A DNA stretch of 48,365 bases from Bacteroidota bacterium. GTDB lineage: Bacteria > Bacteroidota > Bacteroidia > Flavobacteriales > Weeksellaceae. Position numbers and translations under genes: made by a program. Shown in pieces: positions 16,878 to 23,205 of this stretch. The stretch covers positions 1 to 48,365 of the forward strand of contig JAEWZO010000039.1 of NCBI GenBank assembly GCA_023458415.1. Direction: 5' to 3'. The notes below the pieces were generated by a model that was not told the DNA's origin, searched no databases, and was given only the letters and a program-made list of their open reading frames with translations. The number at the start of each line of letters is the position of its first letter. Within the stretch, counting starts at the first letter, position 1.

Positions 16878-17588
16878 ATGCCAAGAATAGAACATACTGA
16901 TTTTTATTCACACATCCTCGGAATGAGTTTAAAAGTGGAAGTAACCGGACATTTCGGCTATCCCATCATTATGTTTCCAACCTCGCAGGGACAGTACACG
17001 CAAAACCACGATTTCAAACTGAATGAAAGTATTAATTGGTTTGTAGAACAGGGCCGTGTAAAACTTTACAACATTGAAACCATCGACAAATACAGTTTTT
17101 ACGACAAAAATATTTCACCGGAGCAACGCATATACAATTACGAAATGTATATAAGATTTTTGGTTCAGGAGTATATTCCGTATATCCAAAAACTGCATTC
17201 AGAACATCGTGTTGCTGTTGCAGGAGCGAGTTTCGGAGGATATCATGCTGCGAATTTCGCTTTCCGCTTTCCCGATTTGGTATCGCATCTTTTCTGTCTT
17301 TCAGGCGCATTTTCCATCCGGAATTTCATGGATGGTTTCAGCAACGATTTGGTGTATTTTAACTGTCCGCGAGAATTTGTCCGTAATGATGAAGCATGGA
17401 AATACAAACACATGCATATCGTTCTGAGTACTTCCGATCAAGATATCTGTCTGGATCAGACAAAAGAAATGGCCGGAATTCTTGCATCGAAAGGTATCAA
17501 TCACTGGTACGATGAACAGAAATGGATCAGCCACGACTGGCCATTGTGGAGAATGGTTTTCCCAGTGTTTATCGGAAGATTTTTCTAA
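16878..17588 (+). CDS. esterase-D-type alpha/beta hydrolase
   Basis: Compact cytoplasmic alpha/beta hydrolase of 236 residues without a signal peptide. The nucleophile elbow is G-A-S-F-G-G (S118). The acid is probably in S-T-S-D-Q-D (D187 or D189) and the base is in W-I-S-H-D-W (H219), so a full triad is present. It has no extra domain, unlike the first gene of the cluster. It lies between the two ATP-grasp genes, 26 bp before the second. Two hydrolases of the same superfamily in one cluster suggest ester or activated-acyl intermediates, or hydrolytic release of a product; this is an inference. Homologues are usually labelled esterase without known substrate. Confidence 0.85.
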   Translation: MPRIEHTDFYSHILGMSLKVEVTGHFGYPIIMFPTSQGQYTQNHDFKLNESINWFVEQGRVKLYNIETIDKYSFYDKNISPEQRIYNYEMYIRFLVQEYIPYIQKLHSEHRVAVAGASFGGYHAANFAFRFPDLVSHLFCLSGAFSIRNFMDGFSNDLVYFNCPREFVRNDEAWKYKHMHIVLSTSDQDICLDQTKEMAGILASKGINHWYDEQKWISHDWPLWRMVFPVFIGRFF

Positions 17589-17614
17589 TCAATTAAAAAA
17601 TAAAACAAAATATT

Positions 17615-18565
17615 ATGGCAAAAAAAGTAGGAATTTTATTCGGGATGGAAGATACATTTCCCTGGGCTTTTATCGATAAAGTGAACGAATTGGGTAAAGG
17701 TGAAATTATCGCCGAACCGGTAATGATTGACAAACTGGAACAGGGAGAAGATTATGGTTACGCAGTAATCATTGACAGAATTTCTCAGGACGTTCCGTTT
17801 TACCGCGCCTATCTGAAAAATGCGGCACTGAACGGAACTTATGTTATCAACAATCCTTTCTGGTGGAGTGCAGATGAAAAGTTTTTCAACAATGCTCTGA
17901 TGACAAAACTTGGGATTCCTTTACCAAAAACAGTTCTGCTGCCATCCAACGACCGTCCAACCAACACTACGGAAACTTCTTTCCGCAATCTTAAATTTCC
18001 GCACGATTGGGATTACATCTTCAATTACATTGGATTTCCGGCTTATATGAAACCGCACGACGGAGGTGGCTGGAGAAATGTTTACCGAGTAGAAAACGCT
18101 GAAGATCTTTGGGAAAAACTGGGTGAAACTGAGCAATTGGTCATGATTGTACAGGAAGAAATTGTTTTCGAAGACTATTACAGAGTGTATTGTCTGGGGA
18201 AAAAATATGTGCACATCATGCCGTATGAACCAAGAAATCCTCATCACCTTCGCTATGCAACAACGCATCAAACCGAAGGTGAAGCAAGAGAAAAGCTTCT
18301 GAAAACCATTCACGATTACACTATAAAAATGAATGAAGCTTTGGGTTACGATTTCAACACGGTGGAATTTGCTGTTCGTGACGGTATTCCTTACGCGATT
18401 GACTTCTGCAATCCAGCTCCGGATGCGGACAGAAATTCTGTTGGGGAAGAAAACTTCGCTTGGATTGTAGAACATGCTGCAAAACTCGCCGTAGAAAAAG
18501 CGAAAGAATATAAACCTGGAAAGCCGAGTATTTCCTGGGGGAAATTCGTGAAAGATTCTGTTTAG
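17615..18565 (+). CDS. ATP-grasp ligase B
   Basis: Second ATP-grasp enzyme, 316 residues, close in size to glutathione synthetase and RimK/D-Ala-D-Ala-ligase-type proteins. The N-terminal strand G-I-L-F-G-M-E opens a pre-ATP-grasp domain. The ATP-binding lysine is in A-Y-M-K-P-H-D-G-G-G-W (K146), the purine-binding region is M-I-V-Q-E-E-I (about E181), and Mg ligands lie in T-V-E-F-A-V (E251) and Y-A-I-D-F-C-N-P-A-P-D (D263, N266). All needed residues are present. It is clearly different from ligase A, so the two probably perform different condensations. It sits 36 bp before the GCS2-type ligase gene, with the same orientation. Confidence 0.88.
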   Translation: MAKKVGILFGMEDTFPWAFIDKVNELGKGEIIAEPVMIDKLEQGEDYGYAVIIDRISQDVPFYRAYLKNAALNGTYVINNPFWWSADEKFFNNALMTKLGIPLPKTVLLPSNDRPTNTTETSFRNLKFPHDWDYIFNYIGFPAYMKPHDGGGWRNVYRVENAEDLWEKLGETEQLVMIVQEEIVFEDYYRVYCLGKKYVHIMPYEPRNPHHLRYATTHQTEGEAREKLLKTIHDYTIKMNEALGYDFNTVEFAVRDGIPYAIDFCNPAPDADRNSVGEENFAWIVEHAAKLAVEKAKEYKPGKPSISWGKFVKDSV

Positions 18566-18601
18566 AAAGACCTTCAAAACTTAAAACACAGAAAAAAAAT
18601 T

Positions 18602-19702
18602 ATGAACCATACTTTTACTATTGGAATTGAAGAAGAATACCAAATCATCGATGTTGAAACACGGGATTTGGTATCGCACGTATCCAAGATTATCGAAGGA
18701 GGAAAAGCTACTCTGAGTGAAAATCTAAAGCACGAAATGCACGAATCCATGATTGAAATGGAAACCGGCATTTGCCAGAATATTCAGCAGGCAAGACAGG
18801 AACTTACTGATCTTCGCAGACAGCTTATTCAGATTGCAAAAGAACAGAATCTTCGTGTTTCCGGAGGCGGAACTCACCCGTTTTCCAACTGGGAAACCAA
18901 CACGATTACACAGGGCGAAAGATATATTAAAATTGTAGATGACATGGGCGATGTTGCCCGCGGAAATCTGATTTTCGGACTGCATGTTCATGTAGGAATT
19001 CCCAATCGTGAAGAAGGTGTAAGAATCCAAAATGTATTGCGATATTTTCTTCCGCATGTTTATGCGCTTTCTACAAGTTCGCCCTTTTGGATCGGCCGAA
19101 ACACCGGCTTCAAATCTTACCGTCAACAGGTTTTTGTGAAATTTCCAAGAACCGGAATACCAAGTTATTTCAGCAGTCTTTCCGAGTTCGACAATTATGT
19201 AGAATTGATGGTAAAAACCGGAACGATCGACAATGCAAAAAAGATTTGGTGGGATCTTCGCGTTCATCCGCACTACCCGACTATCGAATTCCGAATTTGT
19301 GATATGCCGCTTCGATTGGACGAAACCGTGTGTCTTGCAGCAATTATGCAAAGTTTGGTCGCAAAAATCTACAAACTTCATCAGCAAAACATGAGTTTCC
19401 GCAGTTACAGACGTCTGTTGATCAATGAAAATAAATGGCGTGCAGCTAAAGATGGAATTAATGCAAGTTTAATTGATTTTGGAAAAGAAGAAAACGTACC
19501 TTACTCGGAATTGCTTCGCGAACTTCTATATTTCATCGATGATGTTGTGGATGAATTGGGAACCAGAAAAGAAGTTGAATACGCCTGGGAAATTATGAAA
19601 AACGGAACCGGCGCCGACCGACAACTCAAGATTTTTAACGAAACGGGCAACCTTTCTAAAGTAGTAGATTACATGATTTCTGAAACTGAACACGGTCTGT
19701 AA
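18602..19702 (+). CDS. GCS2-type carboxylate-amine ligase (YbdK-like)
   Basis: Member of the glutamate-cysteine ligase family 2, 366 residues. Diagnostic segments are the N-terminal G-I-E-E-E-Y-Q (acidic Mg ligands), M-I-E-M-E-T-G, the loop G-G-G-T-H-P-F-S-N-W, G-L-H-V-H-V-G-I-P-N, and F-R-I-C-D-M-P-L-R near residue 238. The fold is glutamine-synthetase-like and the enzymes form an acyl phosphate on a carboxylate, then an amide. E. coli YbdK has weak gamma-glutamylcysteine activity, but the physiological product of most such enzymes is not known. In this cluster it would provide the third distinct amide-forming activity. It is 54 bp upstream of the amidotransferase-like gene, and a TAATTTTG box lies in the gap. 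Confidence 0.92.
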   Translation: MNHTFTIGIEEEYQIIDVETRDLVSHVSKIIEGGKATLSENLKHEMHESMIEMETGICQNIQQARQELTDLRRQLIQIAKEQNLRVSGGGTHPFSNWETNTITQGERYIKIVDDMGDVARGNLIFGLHVHVGIPNREEGVRIQNVLRYFLPHVYALSTSSPFWIGRNTGFKSYRQQVFVKFPRTGIPSYFSSLSEFDNYVELMVKTGTIDNAKKIWWDLRVHPHYPTIEFRICDMPLRLDETVCLAAIMQSLVAKIYKLHQQNMSFRSYRRLLINENKWRAAKDGINASLIDFGKEENVPYSELLRELLYFIDDVVDELGTRKEVEYAWEIMKNGTGADRQLKIFNETGNLSKVVDYMISETEHGL

Positions 19703-19727
19703 AAAAACCGGTTGCTGAAAAAATGAT

Positions 19728-19735
19728 TAATTTTG
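19728..19735 (+). promoter_or_regulatory. candidate internal -7 box before the amidotransferase-like gene
   Basis: TAATTTTG, an exact match to TAnnTTTG, 21 bp upstream of the ATG at 19757. There is no TTTG at the expected -33 distance, so this is weak support for an internal promoter. Confidence 0.25.
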
Positions 19736-19756
19736 ACGCTTAAAAATTTCTAAGAA

Positions 19757-20587
19757 ATGAAAGAGATCAAGCTGGCCTTACTCGATATGAACAACAATCA
19801 TGCGAACCAGGGAATGCGGAATATTAAAGAAATTTCAGAGCAGTTTAAAGAAAACAGCAGCGACTCGGTTACTATCGATTTATTTGATGTTCGCTACAAA
19901 AATGAAATGCCCAACGTTGCAGAATATGATATTTTTATTTCTTCGGGAGGGCCGGGAAATCCGCATAGAGAAGGTTACGAATGGGAACAGAAATTTGCCG
20001 ATTTTTTGGAAGAAATCTGGAACCACAACAAAACGTCAGAGCAGAAAAAATTTCTTTTTCTCATTTGCCACTCGTTTCAGTTAGCAAGTATCCACTGGAA
20101 AATAGGAAATATCTGCAAAAGAAAATCCTACTCTTTTGGAGTAATGCCGATTCATAAGACATTTCAGGGCGAAGACGATTTTCTGCTGCAAAATCTTCCG
20201 GAACCATTTTATGCGGTAGATTCCAGAGCATATCAATTTATTGAACCGAATATGGAGAAAATGGAAAAACTAGGTATGACGATTGTGGCTTTGGAAAAAG
20301 TTCGGCCTCATATTCATTTGGAAAGAGCAGTGATGGCGATTCGTTTTTCAGATGAAATCTTCGGTACACAGTTTCATCCAGAAGCCGATCCGAAAGGGAT
20401 GCTGGAAAACCTTAAAAATGATAAGAACCGTGAAGCGATGATTGAAAGTTTCGGTCATGAGAAATATCTGGAAACTGTAGAAAGAATGGACGATCCCGAT
20501 AAAATTATCCTTACGCAGAAGCAGATTTTGCCAAGATTTCTGGACGATGCAGCGAAAAAGATTTTGAAAGAAATAGAGTTTGCATAA
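19757..20587 (+). CDS. class I glutamine amidotransferase-like protein
   Basis: 276 residues. The class I GATase core shows the nucleophile elbow F-L-I-C-H-S-F (C104; the usual G-x-C-x-G context is changed to I-C-H) and the His-Glu pair in G-T-Q-F-H-P-E-A-D (H207, E209), plus the oxyanion-type loop S-S-G-G-P-G-N (62-68). The catalytic triad is therefore intact. It could release ammonia from glutamine for one of the neighbouring ligases, or hydrolyse a gamma-glutamyl bond as PuuD-like enzymes do. About 60 residues after the core are helical and not typical of either. It is the last gene before a strong terminator, which marks the end of this transcription unit. Confidence 0.85.
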   Translation: MKEIKLALLDMNNNHANQGMRNIKEISEQFKENSSDSVTIDLFDVRYKNEMPNVAEYDIFISSGGPGNPHREGYEWEQKFADFLEEIWNHNKTSEQKKFLFLICHSFQLASIHWKIGNICKRKSYSFGVMPIHKTFQGEDDFLLQNLPEPFYAVDSRAYQFIEPNMEKMEKLGMTIVALEKVRPHIHLERAVMAIRFSDEIFGTQFHPEADPKGMLENLKNDKNREAMIESFGHEKYLETVERMDDPDKIILTQKQILPRFLDDAAKKILKEIEFA

Positions 20588-20616
20588 ACTTTAAAACTCC
20601 GAAATACAAACAAGAG

Positions 20617-20641
20617 GCAGGCAAAATGGCCTGCTTTTTTT
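20617..20641 (+). terminator. strong intrinsic terminator of the amide-ligase cluster
   Basis: GCAGGC (20617-20622) / GCCTGC (20629-20634), a 6-bp GC-rich stem with a 6-base loop, followed by seven T. It separates the amidotransferase-like gene from the next ATP-grasp-like gene 15 bp further on. Confidence 0.9.
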
Positions 20642-20655
20642 CTTAAAAAACTATT

Positions 20656-21837
20656 ATGATTGAAAAACTAAGAAACCAGTTCAACACTGAATATACGCAG
20701 GAAAAATATGAGAAAATTCTGCAGGATCTACGTGATAAATCTGAAACAGAAATCCTTTTCCGTGTTTCTGAAAGTCCTATTTTTCTTACCGAAGAATTTC
20801 GTTTAAAACTTGAGGACGCATGTGAATCGATTATTTCACAAGTGAATGAAATTCCTGAAGAAGAGCTTCAGAAAGCTGTTCCTGCGCACTGCAACGTTCC
20901 GGGCAACACTTCCAAACCGCATTTTTACACGATAGATTTTGGAATCTGTCAAAACGAAAACGGAGAAGCTGAACCGCAGTTAATAGAACTGCAGGCTTTC
21001 CCGACATTGTATGCTTATCAGCGTGAGCTTCAGAACTCATTTTGTGATACTTATCCGTTTTTAAACAGTTCAAAGAATAACATTTCTGATGAGGATTATT
21101 ATGAGGAACTGAGAAAACTTCTTATTGGTGATGAAAATCCGGAGAATGTAATTCTTCTTGAAATTTTTCCGGATCAGCAAAAAACCAATATCGATTTCTA
21201 TTTAACCCAGAAAAAACTGGGAATCGCACCGGTTTGCCTTACTGAAGTAAAGAAGAAAGGTGATAAAATTTTCTATGAAAAAAATGGTAAACTGATTCAG
21301 ATCAAAAGAATCTACAACCGCGTAATTTTTGATGAACTGGACCGAATCGAAAATCTGCAAACTGAATTCGATTTCCGTGAAAAAGTGGATGTAGAATGGG
21401 TAACGCACCCGAACTGGTTTTTTAAAATCTCAAAATATCTGTTACCAAAACTCAATCACCAGTTTGTCCCAAAAAGCTACTTCCTGAATGATTTCCCTGA
21501 AACAGAAAAGCTTGAGAATTTTGTTTTAAAACCTTTATTTTCCTTTGCGGGAAGCGGCGTAAACCTCAATCCAACCTTGGACGAAATCAGCAATATTGAG
21601 GATAAGGAAAACTATATTCTCCAAAGAAAAGTGGAATACGCACCGCTGTTTAAAGATATTAACGGTGATTTTTCAAAGGCAGAAATACGGTTACTTTACG
21701 TTTGGCAACCAGATGAAGAGTGCCCAAAACTGATGGAACATTTGGTAAGAATGACGAAAGCCGCAATGGTGAATGTAGACTTCAACAAGAAAGACGACAT
21801 TTGGATTGGCGGATCTACAGTATTTTTTGGATCCTAA
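20656..21837 (+). CDS. divergent ATP-grasp-like protein
   Basis: 393 residues, no signal peptide and no membrane segment. The central and C-terminal parts look like an ATP-grasp fold: a strand with lysine in F-V-L-K-P-L, a glycine loop F-A-G-S-G-V-N-L, a strand Y-I-L-Q-R-K-V (purine binding), and late acidic or asparagine positions in S-K-A-E-I-R-L and V-N-V-D-F. The region before, including P-G-N-T-S-K-P-H-F and L-I-E-L-Q-A-F-P near residues 91-128, is conserved-looking and not part of a standard ATP-grasp; it may be a substrate domain or reflect permutation. It starts 15 bp after the cluster terminator in the same direction, so it may depend on read-through or a local promoter. Its stop is 3 bp from that of the convergent DUF389 gene. 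I infer a fourth ligase of the cluster. Confidence 0.7.
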   Translation: MIEKLRNQFNTEYTQEKYEKILQDLRDKSETEILFRVSESPIFLTEEFRLKLEDACESIISQVNEIPEEELQKAVPAHCNVPGNTSKPHFYTIDFGICQNENGEAEPQLIELQAFPTLYAYQRELQNSFCDTYPFLNSSKNNISDEDYYEELRKLLIGDENPENVILLEIFPDQQKTNIDFYLTQKKLGIAPVCLTEVKKKGDKIFYEKNGKLIQIKRIYNRVIFDELDRIENLQTEFDFREKVDVEWVTHPNWFFKISKYLLPKLNHQFVPKSYFLNDFPETEKLENFVLKPLFSFAGSGVNLNPTLDEISNIEDKENYILQRKVEYAPLFKDINGDFSKAEIRLLYVWQPDEECPKLMEHLVRMTKAAMVNVDFNKKDDIWIGGSTVFFGS

Positions 21838-21840
21838 AAA

Positions 21841-23121
21841 CTACCTTCTGTAAATTTCCAGCGTATCGACACGCAACTTTGCTTTAAGCCATTTACGGAA
21901 AACTTCAGCATCCGTTCTGTTAAGTTCATTGGCAGATTCGTAAAGCGCAACGGGAATAATTCTAGCCGAATCAGAACCGTTAAAAATTTCCTGTTTAGCC
22001 AGTGAAACTGAAGTTAACGAAGGAAAAATTGCTTTGGCTTCCGGATAGATATTTTCAGTGGAAAACGAATAGCGCTGCAGTTTTGCACTTAGTTCTGTCA
22101 CAATAGGATTTGCCGCTGTACTGATCTCATTGTTCTGAACTTTCTGCGCAGATGCATCTGCTAGAAAAGCACTGTCCTGTCTGATTACGAGCTGCATTCC
22201 TTCCAAACCGTAATCCTTCAGTTTTTTATTCTCTTCTGCAATCTGTGCAGCGGTGAATCTTCTGGTAAGGAAAGCCAATTCTGTCCGCTTTGGATCAGTA
22301 GAATAAAAGGTTTTTCGATAAATGATGGTATTTCCCTTATTCTCGAATTCCTCGGTAATGTAATTGGAAACCTTATCGTAAAATCTTTCTTGCTGAATAA
22401 ACCTGTACGCAAAAAACACACTCGGAATAATCATCAAAATCGTAATTCCGGAAATCCAGTTGCGTACATATTTGGCTTTCTTGCCATCAACGTAAGTTAC
22501 GGCAGGATAGCGAAGATATTTCACAATGATGAATGTCGCAATACAGATGAAAACGCAGTTGATGGCATAAAGAAAAAGAGCTCCCGCAAAAAACGCAAAA
22601 TTTCCAGTTGCCAAACCATAACCGGCTGTACAAAGAGGCGGCATCAACGCCGTAGCAATGGCAACACCGGGAATCGGATTGCCTTTTTCAACTCGCGTAA
22701 CTGCGATTACACCAACCAAACCACCAAAAAATGCAATCAGGACATCATAAATATTCGGAGCTGTTCTGGCTAAAATTTCCGATTGCGCTTCTTTAAACGG
22801 TGAAAGCAGAAAATAAATAAACGAAACCACCAAACCCACAAGAGTGGAAATCAACAGGTTTTTCAAGGATTTCCGAAGAAGAGGAAAATCGTAAATTCCC
22901 AATGCAAAACCTGCTCCCACAATGGGGCCCATTAAAGGTGAAATTAACATGGCACCGATCACAACTGCCGTTGAATTTACATTAAGACCGACCGAAGCCA
23001 CCATAATTGCACAGGCTAAAATCCAGAAATTGGAGCCCATGAAAGAAATGCTGCTTTTTACATTTTCCAGAACTTTCTGTTTGTCTTCTTCGCCGTTGTG
23101 CAGATTGAAAAGTTTATTCAT
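21841..23121 (-). CDS. DUF389 / TIGR00341-type membrane protein
   Basis: Polytopic inner-membrane protein of 426 residues. The first 245 residues form about six or seven membrane helices with the DUF389 signatures V-I-G-A-M-L-I-S-P-L-M-G-P-I and A-I-A-T-A-L-M-P-P-L-C-T-A-G-Y-G. The last 175 residues are hydrophilic, beginning after a helix at about 230-247, and contain no membrane segment; this soluble domain is long for the family. The role of DUF389 proteins is not established. It stands between the amide-ligase cluster (convergent, 3-bp gap) and cphA (same strand, downstream of it with an 84-bp gap). A transport role for the cluster's compound or for amino acids is possible but not supported by specific residues. 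Confidence 0.9.
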   Translation of the reverse strand: MNKLFNLHNGEEDKQKVLENVKSSISFMGSNFWILACAIMVASVGLNVNSTAVVIGAMLISPLMGPIVGAGFALGIYDFPLLRKSLKNLLISTLVGLVVSFIYFLLSPFKEAQSEILARTAPNIYDVLIAFFGGLVGVIAVTRVEKGNPIPGVAIATALMPPLCTAGYGLATGNFAFFAGALFLYAINCVFICIATFIIVKYLRYPAVTYVDGKKAKYVRNWISGITILMIIPSVFFAYRFIQQERFYDKVSNYITEEFENKGNTIIYRKTFYSTDPKRTELAFLTRRFTAAQIAEENKKLKDYGLEGMQLVIRQDSAFLADASAQKVQNNEISTAANPIVTELSAKLQRYSFSTENIYPEAKAIFPSLTSVSLAKQEIFNGSDSARIIPVALYESANELNRTDAEVFRKWLKAKLRVDTLEIYRR

Positions 23122-23179
23122 ATTCGTTTGTTGGTGAATGCAAATTTAACCATTACAAAAAAGATGGCTTGAAATTAAA

Positions 23180-23201
23180 AATACCGCTTAAGTACGGGAT
23201 T
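23180..23201 (-). terminator. possible weak terminator after cphA
   Basis: Imperfect inverted repeat AATACCG (23180-23186) / CGGGATT (23195-23201) with one mismatch. On the minus strand it is followed by a short T-rich stretch. It lies 5 bp beyond the cphA stop. Confidence 0.35.
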
Positions 23202-23205
23202 ATTT

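Noticed and set aside
17921..18577. A 218-codon open frame on the strand opposite ATP-grasp ligase B
   Set aside because: It is wholly antisense to a gene with clear ATP-grasp motifs and its translation is low-quality (rich in Phe, Ile and Arg), as expected from a shadow frame.
18725..19387. A 220-codon open frame opposite the GCS2 ligase
   Set aside because: Antisense to a gene with firm family motifs, no recognisable domain and no separate promoter or ribosome site.
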